Source: Isoetes taiwanensis (taxonomy: Eukaryota > Streptophyta > Lycopodiopsida > Isoetales > Isoetaceae). Taken from it: 64,000 nt of DNA. The notes under the pieces were generated by a model, which did no database searches, was not told where the DNA came from, and saw nothing but the letters and a program-made list of their open reading frames with translations. Made by a program: the position numbers and the translations under genes. Below are positions 9,899 through 22,756 of this stretch, in pieces; position 1 is the first letter of the stretch, and each line of letters begins with the position of its first letter. The stretch covers positions 3,804,567-3,868,566 of the forward strand of contig JAJEKV010000028.1 in NCBI GenBank assembly GCA_021234155.1, given 5' to 3'.

Positions 9899-10689
9899 GT
9901 TGTTGTGACGTCCCCTACTCATATACGGTGCACTCACCGTATATAAACATGAGTTCATCCCCCATACCAGCTCCATGCTGATACAAGGTCCTCCACGTAT
10001 CCTTTGCAACCTTGATGAGTTCGATTGGGAAGAATGAAGGGGTTATTTTTACCTGTCTCCCTCGGGGGCCTACCTAGCTACGAGGCGTAAATATACATGT
10101 CGGTATACATACATCAATATCACATGACCATCACGAAGAATGGCTCACCACATATCTGCATGGACAAAGATCAGCACATCACATATGGAGAATCTACCCA
10201 AGGCTCGGACTTCGAGAGGGATGACGGCTTGGGCCTCGAAGTCATTGCGCATGAAATTCATGGACGATGGATTTGGTGGCAATAGAACATGGCTTGGGGT
10301 AGTCCACTCCATCCGCCCCTCTTGTGCACTTTGCGAGTAGGTTGAAAAGTGTTGGGACTTGATCAGAACCCGCGGGATGCATAGCCAAAGGGGCTATTCT
10401 GGGTTTCATCTCCCCAGTTCGATGGGGCGGTAAGGATTGCTCCCACCCAGAGGTTGGCATCTTGACTCAAGGTGACTAGAGGGCCACCGCCCATACTTTC
10501 GGCCCGAACTTCATGGAAGGTGTCCATCACCCCAAGAGTGTCGAACCCATGCAAAGCCCTCGCGTTAGTGTGAGCATTAGGTCTAGTCCACAATAGTCCC
10601 CGATAGGCTTTACTACCAGAGGGACATGATCATGAGTCAGGACATGAACCTCCTTGTAAGCCAGTCTGGCCCCTTCACCCACAACCAGG

Positions 10690-12091
10690 TTTGGTTCTTG
10701 TACACAGGCCGAATTGTTCTCGAAACAGAGGATTGTAGATGGGGCCTTCTCAATATTTACGCTTCTAATAAACCTGCAGAAAGGTCCATTTTGTGGAAAG
10801 AGATCGAAATTTGGATCGCCCGACAGGAGGTTGAAAACTGGCTAATGGGGGGAGACTTGAACATGACCGATATATGGGACCAGAAGATTGGACTTCATAG
10901 AAATCTCTCTGCAGAGGAGGATGCAGCTTGGAACTCTCTACTTGATAGTGTGGGATTTACTTTGATCCCTCCTTCAAATACCTCATTCTCCTGGTCCAAT
11001 AAGCAGAAAGGGCATGACCGTGTTTATTGTTTACTAGACAGATTCTATCTAGCTAACAGAACAGCTAGATTCTTGGATAGATGCTTTGTTGAAGGGGATT
11101 TGGCCTTCACCCAATCTGATCACGTCCCACAAAAACTCACATTTGAAGATGCTCGAAATGTGCCGTTCAAATTTAACACTTCATTGATTGGAAAGTCCTC
11201 ATTCTGTGACTCTTTTCGGGTCTTTCTTGCTAACCGACATCAAGTGGATGGGGTGCCTAGTACGAAGGCCTGGACTCAGGAGATTAAGGACATCAAGGTT
11301 TGGGTTAAAAAATGGGGGCAGGATAGGGCTCAGGGGTTTAGAAAAGCTAAAAATGATATTTATGATCAGCTTAGAATCACCAAACAAGATCTCCTAATAG
11401 ACCCCTTCAATGTTACCCTCCACTCTTTGGAAGCTGATCTTGAGGGCAGAGCAAAAGCTATTGAAGAAGAAGAAGCTAGAGGGGCTGCAGTAAGATCCAA
11501 AACTAAGTGGTATCTGACGGATCATGAAAATTCAAACACTTCTTAGGGCTTTGCGAGGAGCCGTTTGGTGAGAATAGTATCACATCTATTACTGATGACC
11601 ATGAGAATAAGTTTGATTCTATTGATGGGATTGGTTCATATATTAGGAAAGCTTTGAGGAAAATGTTCAAGGAGGACCCTCTCCCCAATGATTATGAATC
11701 GATTACTCCAAAAGCTGGTTGACAAAGATACATTGGAGGGCCAAAATCTCCGCAGTGACAACGAATTTGATGTGTGATTTAGGGGATGATGAAATCTTCA
11801 GGACTCTCTCCTCTCTTGCTTCAGGTAAGTCCCCTGGTCCTGATGGTCTCCCTCCAGAGTTCTATGTTGAATTCTGGGATCTACTTGGGCCAGCATTCAT
11901 CAAAGGCGGTAAGGGGGCATGGGAAGTCCACTATCTGCACCCTGCTCTGTCTACAGGTTTTATTTCCTTGGTTCCTAAGGTTGCTCGGCCACAGAAGCTG
12001 AATGAGTGGAGACCCATTGCCTTGACCAATGTACTTTACAAGGTTATTATGAAAATAATTGCCAACCGACTTAAGCCTATCCTCGGTAAAG
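10690..12091 (+). pseudogene. 5'-truncated LINE, array copy A (endonuclease and start of RT)
   Basis: Starts where LTR similarity ends. The endonuclease/exonuclease/phosphatase domain lacks its first part and reads WGLLNIYASNK, LMGGDLNMTDIW and SFSWSNKQKGHDRVYCLLDR. It then leads into a reverse transcriptase with SGKSPGPDGLPPEFY and RPIALTNVLYKVIMKIIANR. It stops at the tandem-duplication junction at 12091. A TAG at about 11544 and frame breaks interrupt it. Closely related to, but distinct from, the LINE at 33.9-41.7 kb. Confidence 0.85.
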
Positions 12092-13451
12092 CATGTTCAT
12101 AAATAAGTGGGTCAGGACTGACTTGAGCTTTGCTCACAAAGCTATGGAGATTATTCAAAATATTTCGTGTGTTTGACCAATCATCTCCAGGAATTATAGC
12201 CCAATTAGTGGTTTCTAGCTTGGTCCCAAGGTAATCTCTGCTTGAAATCGAGGATCAAAGTTTGGACTACTGCGGTGAAAAGAGGAGCACTATAAAAATA
12301 GTTTGTTATTTCAGCGTCATTGAGGAAAACTTTCCGCTATTGCAGGTGGTGGCGGGCTTGTAAGGTGGTAAACCAAGTGATCTTCAAGAAAGGAAGCATT
12401 TTGCATTCTGTTTGCAATTCGGGAAGGCTGGTCATGTAGTTTAGAGTTCTCGGAATGTAAATCGCAAGGTTTTGTAAAGCTTTTGAGATTTCTCTCGAAA
12501 ACTAGCTTTACGCTTATTAAGCGATTGGATTTGAAATTTGATTTGTGTTTGTGCATTGGCTATGGATAGTCTGGAAACTATATTTTTTCAGTTTGAATCT
12601 GTTGTTCCAAGCCATGAATCCTTTGATTTAATTTTCGATTTTTTTTCTTTGCACATGAAATTTTTGGTCTTCTCGAAGTGATGTCATGCAATATCTTCTG
12701 CTGCAAACTAAAAATTCAAGAGTCTTTGGAGAGACTTCTTCCTCTTGCAGTTTAGGAACTTCCGGATTTGATAGACTTCTTCAATACTTGCATCCTTGGA
12801 GTCAAGAATATCCTCCCTTGGTTGTTGGTCTGCTCAAAATGTAAATAATAAAAATGAGTTGTAAGTGACTTTTACATAAGTGAACACATGGACCATATGC
12901 AGATCTATTACTCAATGCATATATAAGTTGAGAATGTACTAATGTAGCCCAAGGAATTTGCGAGACCACGTAAAGCTTGAAAAATATAAGCAAACCATCT
13001 TTTGGCAGATTTTGTAGTTAAGGATGTCAATTTTCCATGCAAATGAGCAAGCAAACTTTGATATTTTGGCACTACACATTTGATGTTGTAACCTTGATTC
13101 TCTTCTATAATTCCATACTTTTGAAAAGCCACATGGTGGTGAACTAGAATGACTGGAGAATTAGGTAATTTTAAAACTTGTGCCACCAATGATGGTGTTA
13201 ACTGAAATGAGCGATGGATGTGGTAAAACCATAATGTATTATGCGGATCATAGTGAACTAAGAATTCTGTAATCAATTGCTGAGATGGTGTAGGCATTTT
13301 AACTTGTATAAATGATAGCAACTCTGCTGTCTCAAACAGTTTAAAAGTGTTATGATCTAAGTTAGGCAATTTACAGCAACGTAGATGTGGCATTTTCCAT
13401 ACAGGTTTAGGCTTGAGTGGTGTGATAAACTGATGTCTCCAAGCTTGTTGT
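12092..13451 (-). pseudogene. Element B post-integrase ORF, array copy B
   Basis: Second copy of the region at 8541-9903, with many small differences from copies A and C at CTG/CAG sites. The best-preserved part is 12908-13393 (MPHLRCCKLPNLDHNTFKLF ... KSAKRWFAYIFQAL). It is joined at 12091/12092 to LINE sequence by the duplication junction. Confidence 0.8.
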
Positions 13452-14240
13452 TGTGACGTCCCCTACTCATATACGGTGCACTCACCGTATATAAACATGA
13501 GTTCATCCCCCATACCAGCTCCATGCTGATACAAGGTCCTCCACGTATCACTGCAACCTTGATGAGTTCCAGTGGGAAGAATGAAGGGGTTATTTTACCC
13601 TGTCTCCCTCAGGGCCTACCTAGCTACGGAAGCGTAAACATACATGTCAGTATACATACATCAATATCACATGACCATCATGAAGGATGGCTCACCACAT
13701 ATCTGCATGGACAAAGATCAGCACATCACATATGGAGAATCTACCCAAGGCTCAGACTCGAGAGGGATGACTGACGGCTTGGGCCTCCAGAAGTCATTGC
13801 AGACAGAATTCATGACGATGGATTTGGCTGGCAATAGAACATGGCTTGGGGTAGTCCACTCCATCCGCCCCTCCTGTGCACATTTTGCAGAGTAGGTTGA
13901 AAAGTGTTGGGACTTGACTGTAACCCGCCGGATGCATAGCCAAAGGGGCTATTCCTGGGTTTCATCTCCCCAGTTCCGATGGGGCAGGTAAGGATTGCTC
14001 CCACCAGAGGTTGGCATGCTGACTCAAGGTGACTAGAGGGCCACCGCCCGTACTCGACTGAACTTCATGGAAGGTGTCCATCACCCCAAGAGTGTCGAAC
14101 CCATGCAAAGCCCTCACGCAGTGGCAGAGCATTAGGTCTAGTCCACAATAGTCCCCGATAGGCTTTACTACCAGAGGGACATGATCATGAGTCAGGACAT
14201 GAACCTCCTTGTAAGCCAGTCTGGCCCCTTCACCCACAAC
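13452..14240 (-). repeat. Left part of the solo LTR, array copy B
   Basis: LTR segment starting TGTGACGTCC and ending where the LINE begins. At CAG/CTG sites this copy agrees with the full LTR at 4125-5700, whereas the equivalents at 9904-10689 and 17040-17820 do not. It is probably the most accurate of the three. Confidence 0.85.
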
Positions 14241-15661
14241 CAGGTTTGGTTCTTGTACACAGGCCGAATTGTTCTCGAAACAGAGGATTGTAGATGGGGC
14301 CTTCTCAATATTTACGCTTCTAATAAACTGCGCGAAAGGTCCATTTTGTGGAAAGAGATCGAAATTTGGATCGAGGAGGTTGAAAACTGGCTAATGGGGG
14401 GAGACTTGAACATGACCGATATATGGGACCAGAAGATTGGACTTCATAGAAATCTCTCTGCAGAGGAGGATGCAGCTTGGAACTCTCTACTTGATAGTGT
14501 GGGATTTACTTTGATCCCTCCTTCAAATACCTCATTCTCCTGGTCCAATAAGCGAGAAAGGGCATGGCCAGGTGTTTATTGTTTACTAGGCGATTCTATC
14601 TAGCTAACTTGAACGGCTAGATTCTTGGATAGATGCTTTGTTGAAGGGATTTGGCCTTCACCCAATCTGATCCGCCCCACAAAACTCACATTTGAAGATG
14701 CTCCCTCTGTCAGGAGAACTGGAAATGTGCCGTTCAAATTTAACACTTCATTGATTGGAAAGTCCTCATTACGTGACTCTTTTGGTCTTTCTTGCTAACC
14801 AGACATCAAGTGGATGGGGTGCCTAGTATGAAGGCCTGGATTCAGGGAGATTAAGGACATCAAGGTTTGGGTTAAAAATGGGGGCGGGGATAGGGCTCGG
14901 GGGTTTAGAAAAGCCAAAAATGATATTTATGATCAGCTTAGAATCACCAAACAAGATCTCTAATAGACCCCTTCAATGTTACCCTCCACTCTTTGGGAAA
15001 GGTGATCTTGAGAGAGAGCAAAAGCTATTGAAGAAGAAGAAGCTAGAGGGGCTGTTAAGATCCAAAACTAAGTGGTATCTGAAGCGGATCATGAAAATTC
15101 CAAACACTTCTTGAGGTCTTGCGAGGGCGTTTGGTTGAGAATAGTATCACATCTATTCTTGATGACCATGAGAATAAGTTTGATTCTATTGATGGGATTG
15201 GTTCATATATTAGGGAAAGCTTTGAGAGAAAATGTTCAAGGAGGACCCTCTCCCCAATGATTATGAATCGATTACTCCAAACTGGTTGACAAAGATACAT
15301 TGGAGGGCCAAAATCTCACAGGCTGACAACACGAATTTGATGTGTGATTTAGGGGATGATGAAATCTTCAGGACTCTCTCCTCTCTTGCTTCAGGTAAGT
15401 CCCCTGGTCCTGATGGTCTCCCTCCAGAGTTCTATGTTGAATTCTGGGATCTACTTGGGCCAGCATTCATCAAGGCAGTAAGGGGGGCATGGGAAGTCCA
15501 CTATCTGCACCCTGCTCTGTCTACAGGTTTTATTTCCTTGGTTCCTAAGGTTGCTCGGCCACAGAAGCTGAATGAGTGGAGACCCATTGCCTTGACCAAT
15601 GTACTTTACAAGGTTATTATGAAAATAATTGCCAACCGACTTAAGCCTATCCTCGGTAAAG
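14241..15661 (+). pseudogene. 5'-truncated LINE, array copy B
   Basis: Same stretch as 10690-12091. The endonuclease part (14241-14603) is broken by a frameshift near 14570 that follows a CAG/CTG-site difference. The reverse transcriptase part (15232-15661) keeps SGKSPGPDGLPPEFY and ANRLKPILGK up to the junction. Confidence 0.85.
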
Positions 15662-17039
15662 CATGTTCATAAATAAGTGGGTCAGGACTGACTTGAGCTT
15701 TGCTCACAAAGCTATGGAGATTATTCAAAATATTTCGTGTGTTTGACCAATCATCTCCAGGAATTATAGCCCAATTAGTGGTTTCTAGCTTGGTCCCAAG
15801 GTAATCTACGCCGAAATCGAGGATCAAAGTTTGGACTACTTTGCAGTGAAAGAGGAGCACTATAAAAATAGTTTGTTATTTCAGCGTCATTGAGGAAAAC
15901 TTTCCGCTATTCTGGAGTGGTGGCGGGCTTGTAAGGTGGTAAACCCAAGTGATCTTCAAGAAAGGAAGCATTTTGCATTACAGGCTGCAATTCAGGAAGC
16001 TGGTCATGTAGTTTAGAGTTCTCAGAATGTAAATCTGCAAGGTTTTGTAAAAGCTTTTGAGATTTCTCTCGAAAACTAGCTTTCTGCTTATTAAGCAGTT
16101 GGATTTGAGAATTTGATTTGTGTTTGTGCATTGGCTATGGATAGTCTGGAAACTATGTTTTTCAGTTTGAATCTGTTGTTCCAAGCCATGAATCCTTTGA
16201 TTTAATTTCTGATTTTGCTGCTGCACATCAGAAATTTGCTGATTCTTCTCCGAAGTGATGTCATGCAATATCTTCTGCTGCAAACTAAGAAATTCAAGAG
16301 TCTTTGGAGAGACTTCTTCCTCTTGCAGTTTAGGAACTTCTCGGATTTGATAGACTTCTTCAATACTTGCATCCTTGGAGTCAAGAATATCCTCCCTTGG
16401 TTGTTGGTCCTGCTCAAAATGTAAATAATAAAAAATGAGTTGTAAGTGACTTTTACATAAGTGAACACATGGACCATATGCAGATCTATTACTCAATGCA
16501 TATATAAGTTGAGAATGTACTAATGTAGCCCAAGGAATTTGCAGACCCTGTAAAGCTTGAAAAATATAAGCAAACCATCTTTTGGCAGATTTTGTAGTTA
16601 AGGATGTCAATTTTCCATGCAAATGAGCAAGCAAACTTTGATATTTTGGCACTACACATTTGATGTTGTAACCTTGATTCTCTTCTATAATTCCATACTT
16701 TTGAAAAGCCACATGGTGGTGAACTAGAATGACTGGAGAATTAGGTAATTTTAAAACTTGTGCCACCAATTATGGTGTTAAGCTGAAATGAGCCGGTGGA
16801 TGTGGTAAAACCATAATAATGTAATGCGGATCATAGTGAACTAAAATTACGTAATCAATTCTTTGAGATGGTGTAGGCATTTTAACTTGTATAAATGATA
16901 GCAACTCTCTTTGTCTCAAACAAGTTTAAAAGTGTTATGATCTAAGTTAGGCAATTTCTGAGAGCGTAGATGTGGCATTTTCCATCTGAGGTTTTTAGGC
17001 TTGAGTGGTGTGATAAACCGATGTCTCCAAGCTTGTTGT
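15662..17039 (-). pseudogene. Element B post-integrase ORF, array copy C
   Basis: Third copy, nearly identical to 8541-9903 from 15662 to about 16770. It reads through the coiled-coil part without the interruption seen in copy A near 9110 (here SEKNQQISDVQQQNQKLN). From about 16780 to 17040 it becomes discordant at CTG/CAG sites. About 263 codons are open (15978-16769). Confidence 0.8.
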
Positions 17040-17820
17040 TGTGGCGTCCCCTACTCATATCGATTGCACTCACAGGTATATAAACATGAGTTCATCCCCA
17101 TACCAGCTCCATCTTGCGATACAAGGTCCTCCACGTATCAACGCAACCTTGATGAGTTCGATTGGGAAGAATGAAGGGGTCATTTTACCTGTCTCCCTCG
17201 GGGCCTACCTAGCTCTGAGGCGTAAACATACATGTCGGTATACATACATCAATATCACATGACCATCATGAAGGATGGCTCACCACATATCTGCATGGAC
17301 AAAGATCAGCACATCACATATGGAGAATCTACCCAAGGCTCGGACTTCGAGAGGGATGGTGGCGGCTTGGGCCTCGAAGTCATTGCGGCGTAATTCATGG
17401 CGATGGATTTGGCGGCAATAGAACATGGCTTGGGGTAGTCCACTCCATCGCCCCTCCATTGCACATTTTGCGAGTAGGTTGAAAAGTGTTGGGACTTGGC
17501 TGTAACCATGGGATGCATAGCCAAAGGGGCTATTCACGGGTTTCATCTCCCGGTTCGATGGGGGCGGTGGGATTGCTCCCACCCGGAGGTTGGCATGCTG
17601 ACTCAAGGTGACTAGAGGGCCACCGCCCGTACTCGGCCGAACTTCATGGAAGGTGTCCATCACCCAAGAGTGTCGAACCCATGCAAAGCCCTCACGCGAT
17701 GTAGCGAGCGTGGGTCTAGTCCACAATAGTCCCAGATAGGCTTTACTACCGGAGGGACATGATCATGAGTCGGGGACATGAACCTCCTTGTAAAGCCGTC
17801 TGGCCCCTTCACCCACAACG

Positions 17821-20800
17821 GGTTTGGTTCTTGTACCGAGGGCGAATTGTTCTCGAAGCAGAGGATTGTAGATGGGGCCTTCTCGATATTTTACGCTTCT
17901 AATAAACTGCGAGAAAGGTCCATTTTGTGGAAAGAGATCGAAATTTGGATGCCCGACGGGGAGGTTGGCCGGCTAATGGGGGGAGACTTGAACATGACCG
18001 ATATATGGGACCCGGAAGATTGGACTTCATAGAAATCTCTCTCTGCGGGGGAGGAGGATGCGACTTGGAACTCTCTACTTGATAGTGTGGGATTTACTTT
18101 GATCCCTCCTTCAAATACCTCATTCTCCTGGTCCAATAAGCGAGAAAGGGCATGGCCGTGTTTATTGTTTACTAGGCGATTCTATCTACCCTAATGAGAA
18201 CAGCTAGATTCTTGGATAGATGCTTTGTTGAAGGGGATTTGGCCTTCACCCAATCGATCCGTCCCACAAAAACTCACATTTGAAGATGCTCCCTCTGTCC
18301 GGGGAACTGGAAATGTGCCGTTCAAATTTAACACTTCATTGATCGGAAAGTCCTCATTACGTGACTCTTTTGGTCTTTCTTGCTAGCCCGACATCAAGTG
18401 GATGGGGTGCCTAGTATGAAGGCTGGATTAGGAGATTAAGGACATCAAGGTTTGGGTTAAAAATGGGGCGAGGATAGGGCTCGGGGGTTTAGAAAAGCCA
18501 AAAATGATATTTATGATCAGCTTAGAATCACCAAACAAGATCTCTAATAGACCCTTCAATGTTACCCTCCACTCTTTGGAAGCTGATCTTGAGGGCGAGC
18601 AAAAGCTATTGAAGAAGAAGAAGCTAGAGGGGCTACGGTAAGATCCAAAACTAAGTGGTATCTGAGCGGATCATGAAAATTCCAAACTTCTTAGGGCTTG
18701 CGGGAGCCGTTTTTTTGGTGAGAATAGTATCACATCTATTACTGATGACCAACAGAATAAGTTTGATTCTATTGATGGGATTGGTTCATATATTAGGGAA
18801 AGCTTTCAGAAAATGTTCAAGGAGGACCCTCTCCCCAATGATTATGAATCTGAGTACTCCAAAACTGGTTGACAAAGATACATTGGAGGGCCAAAATCTC
18901 ACAGGTGACAACAACGAATTTGATGTGTGATTTAGGGGATGATGAAATCTTGAGGACTCTCTCCTCTCTTGCTTGAGTAAGTCCCTGGTCACGATGGTCT
19001 CCCTCGAGTTCTATGTTGGGATGCGGGATCTACTTGGGCCGGCATTCATCAAAGGCGATGGGGGCATGGGAAGTCCACTATCGCACCCCTGCTCTTTCTC
19101 TGAGGTTTTATTTCCTTGGTTCCTAAGGTTGCTCGGCCCCAAAGGCTGAATGAGTGGAGACCCATTGCCTTGACCAATGTACTTTACAAGGTTATTATGA
19201 AAATAATTGCCAACCGACTTAAGCCTATCCTCGGTAAGGTTATTGGGAATGAACAAAGCGACTTTCTTACCGGGGAGACATATTACGGATAACTTCATTG
19301 CAACTAGAGAGGGCCCTGCCTTGGTGTAAGCTTTCTAAACAAAATTGTGTTTTTGTTAAGATGGATTTCAGTAAAGCTTATGATACCCTTCGTTGGGAGG
19401 GTCTTCAAGATATTATGCTCCATATGGGTTTTAGTACCTCATTTGTGGAGCTCTCTTTGGGTTTGAACAAGCTTGCGTCAGCTTCAGTTCTTATCAATGG
19501 ACAACCTTCTGGCCTGTTTGAGCTAAGAAAAGGAATTAGACAAGGTTGCCCCCTGGCTCCCTATCTTTTCTTAATCATTGCCAATTTACTTTCCAGAATG
19601 GTGGAATTTAAAGTTTCGAGGGCACCCTCTCGGGTGCAGACTTCGAGAATCCCCGGGACAAGCTCACACTTATGCAATATGCAGATGATACTTTCATCTT
19701 TCTTAGATTTGATGATTCCAATTTTGAGTCCTTCCATGAGGTGCTAGGTACATTTGGGAAGATATCGGGGATAGAGCTCAATGTATCCAAGTGTGCTGTT
19801 GTATGGCCCTTTGAGACCGACATTGATCCTAGAGTGAAAAATCTTGGCTTTCAAGTTCTGAAGGATAAGGCTATGAAGGCTGCTTGGTGCGCCCTTATTC
19901 CTCTCTAACGAAAACTTAAAAGGTATATAGACACCCATCCCGGATCATCTTAGGAAAAAATCAACCTATGGTCACCAAAGGTCTATCCATTCTTTGGAAG
20001 GATAGCGGTTGCTAAGGCTATTCTAATTTGCTTCCCATGTCTATTACTCCTCAGCTATTGTTGCTCGGAAGGGTGTCTACAATCAAATCCAAACCATTAT
20101 CGAGGGGAAATTTATATGGAAGGGAGGTATGCATAAAGTGGCACTGGGCCGAAATGTGTCTTGCCAAGAGTGATGGCGGAATGGGATGCAAAAATTTGAC
20201 AACCCAACCACGGTGTACTTTGGAAAGTTTGTCGGAGAGCATTACATGGTATCACCTCCCGCTACGCACTTTGTCATGTATTGGCTCAGCGTTGTACTCT
20301 AAAAAGGTAAGCCATCTTTACCCCGTGATGAAGTTGGTTCCTTCTTCTTTAGCTATAAAATAGCCCCAGGCACATCTCCGATTATGCTTAAAGCTACTTG
20401 AAGCTGGTTGGAAGTTCAAAAACTATTCGAGCCTATGGATGCACCCAAGGAAATTTTGGTAAAATTTGAGTATTTTTGGAATCTGAAGATATGGTCGAGA
20501 AATAGCCTACCCCTAGCTCTTATACACCCCCGTATTTTCATTAAATGGAGGCAATCAGGAGTTACTAAGGTGGGGCATCTATGGGATGGTGACAGATGGC
20601 TCTCCTGGTCCCGCTTTAAGAACAAGGTGCATAATGCGGGCGAGGGAGATAGAAAGATCTTTCGGGATATTCGGTGTACTTTAGAGGTCCTCTCAGGTAA
20701 GGATGGCCCCAATGACCGATGGAGTTGTGAGCAGAAAGAAAAATATGTTGTCAGTACTCTCTACAACCTTCTTTGTCCAGGATCCCCTGAAAAGGCTGCT

Positions 20801-21491
20801 GACAGGCTAGGAGTGGAAATTATTCAAGCTAGAAAATTACTAACCAATTCATGGACTACACTATGCTCTAAAAGGTTGCAGTTCTTCAGATGGTTAACAC
20901 TGCAAGGGGGACTCAACACTATGGATCGGCTTTCTCAAAAGGGGATCACTCGTACCAATAGGTGCCCTCTTGCTTGCAATAGTACAGAAACCCTCGCACA
21001 CTTATTCTTTTGTCCCAAAGTACAGAACTTCTGGGATTGGGTATGTCCTCTTATAGGTATTGATATGTTACAATGGCCAGGAATATTGATGGTATCAGAT
21101 GGGAAAATTATTTCGGCATCTCTTGTCAACATAGCCATGTGGGCTATATGGAAACATAGATGTGGCATTGCTTTGGGCCAGCAAGAGCTTTCCCTGAATA
21201 AGCTGAAAAACATTTTCAATATGGAGGTGGCCCTAATGGCTTTAGCCCATCATCGAAAATTTGGTCGCCACTACAATAAAGCTCTGGACAGGATTGGCAG
21301 AATTCAAGGATTTTACATATTCTTCAAGTGTCATTGGTTAGCTGAAGACGATGATAGTCGGGATTTACAAAGGCCATGATTGACAGTATTACGTCCGCAA
21401 CTATCCCCATATAGGGGTACATTGTACAAATATTTACTATATTAATTAATATATCATACTCTTACCATCAAAAAAAAAAAAAAAAAAAAAA
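17821..21491 (+). pseudogene. 5'-truncated LINE, array copy C, complete to its poly(A)
   Basis: Endonuclease remnant first, heavily frameshifted (17821-18650). The reverse transcriptase follows with VKMDFSKAYDTLRWEGL, GIRQGCPLAPYLF and QYADDTFIFL (19298-19908). A C-terminal part of 323 codons (20408-21379) contains the zf-RVT pattern (FFRWLTLQGGLNTMDRL, CPLACNSTETLAHLFFCP). It ends in a 22-base A run at 21470-21491. This is a plant L1-type LINE that inserted into the solo LTR, whose sequence resumes after the A run; about 50 bp of LTR seem to be lost at the site. Confidence 0.88.
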
Positions 21492-22751
21492 GAGAGAATT
21501 TAATAGTGCATTAAAGAGGGTTATCATACTACTAGGCTTTTAAGGCCTCTACCCCCCTTCCCAATACAATGAGTCCACAGATATCATCATCACATACATA
21601 TCATAGAAGAACTAAAGAATGAGATTTAATCTAAATCACAGAGTTAGGTTCTTTAGTTATGGCTTGGTATCTAAAGATCTAGATGGCTGCTATGGGCAAT
21701 TCAATAGGCTAAACCTACTTATTCTCTATCTGGGAGGCGGATTAGACTATTGAATTGACAAAATACCTGATCCTTGGCTTGCTCCTCCTGCTCTGAACTC
21801 GACCATGCTGCAGAACTACTTGAAGATGAAGCTAGAAAGGGAAACTGATGAGTTAGGCTACTCAGACAGACTTTGGGAGGCGAGATTGGCTCTTGGAACA
21901 AGCAAAACAGAGCTCTAGAAGGCTGTGGACGAAAATGGAAAGTTAGGGTTTCCTATACTTATATAGACTAAGGGTTAGGGCTAGGGTTTCTCATTATCCC
22001 TTTGAGCATGTGGGATAAATGGTGTGGCCCACTTGCCTTTATTAACTAAGTGGCATAAAGTGTACACATGGGTAAGTGTGTACACATGGATAAATGTGCA
22101 CATGAATAAATGTGCACATAAATAAATGTACACACCTTGCAAGTTGCCCCCTAGGGTGCTACTTGCTTGGCTACACGTCGGCGTACACGTCAATCGGGAT
22201 GGCGTGTGTCTGGCGTGGCAATGCGATAATGATATCGGGGGGCGTGATTATCTTGCCGGGGATTCACCTCTATTATAGGTATATATGCCATGTGCGTTCC
22301 TTAGGTTGCCAAAAAACCCATTGTATACGACAGTTCCATATGAAAAACCCTTTGTATACGACTACATTATTTGTAAAAGAATGCAGCCCATATCATATAA
22401 TTACTTGCCCAAAACACTTTTACTTGACAACCCCTTCCATACATATACGATATCTCTATTATTTTATATATACAAATATATATTATCATAGTCATATCAC
22501 ATTATCACAGAATCCCCAACAGTAGAAGCTCACCAAAAATGACGGACCCTTACAGTATGAATACGAATCAAACACTGGCGCCACCACACTCCCTCTGATA
22601 TCCGTACGACATTCAAACTATAAAAACCTTATATTTTTCTTATGTATACGGTACCAGAGAGGCAATAAAAAAACCCATTTGGTGCACTCACATGTTTCAT
22701 ACCCCATAATCTAGGTGAACCCCCCGGGGTATACTGTGCTGGAATGTCACA
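21492..22751 (-). repeat. Right part of the solo LTR
   Basis: Matches the right half of the LTR at 4125-5700 (for example CTCTACCCCCCTTCCCAATA and GGCTACACGTCGGCGTACAC). It ends GGAATGTCACA before the GTTGT duplication. The stretch 22250-22730, with TATACGACAGTTCC-like text, has no counterpart in the 4125-5700 LTR, so that LTR has a deletion here or this one an insertion. Confidence 0.8.
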
Positions 22752-22756
22752 GTTGT

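Larger units (their letters stand above)
8541..19235. repeat. Tandem triplication, units about 3.55-3.57 kb
   Basis: The same block occurs three times: copy A from 8541, copy B from 12092, copy C from 15662. Each has Element B ORF sequence, then the left part of the solo LTR (starts 9904, 13452, 17040), then the LINE 5' portion. Copies A and B end at CCTATCCTCGGTAAA and jump back to GCATGTTCATAAATAAG. Copy C instead reads on into the rest of the LINE near 19235. The duplication therefore happened after the LINE insertion. Most differences between copies fall at CAG, CTG or CCGG. Confidence 0.9.
9899..22756 (-). mobile_element. Solo LTR of the Element A family inserted in Element B (interrupted)
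   Basis: LTR ends TGTGACGTCC (9904) and GGAATGTCACA (ending 22751) are flanked by the 5-bp duplication GTTGT (9899-9903 and 22752-22756). No internal retroelement sequence belongs to it, so it is a solo LTR in Element B's post-integrase region. It was then split by a LINE, and its left part was triplicated (9904, 13452, 17040). Its right part runs from about 21492 to 22751. It matches 4125-5700 closely and 32179-32776 less so. Confidence 0.85.

Noticed and set aside
9808-10460. Short frames within the LTR copies (also near 13.5 and 17.3 kb)
   Set aside because: They lie in LTR sequence, change between copies and match nothing.
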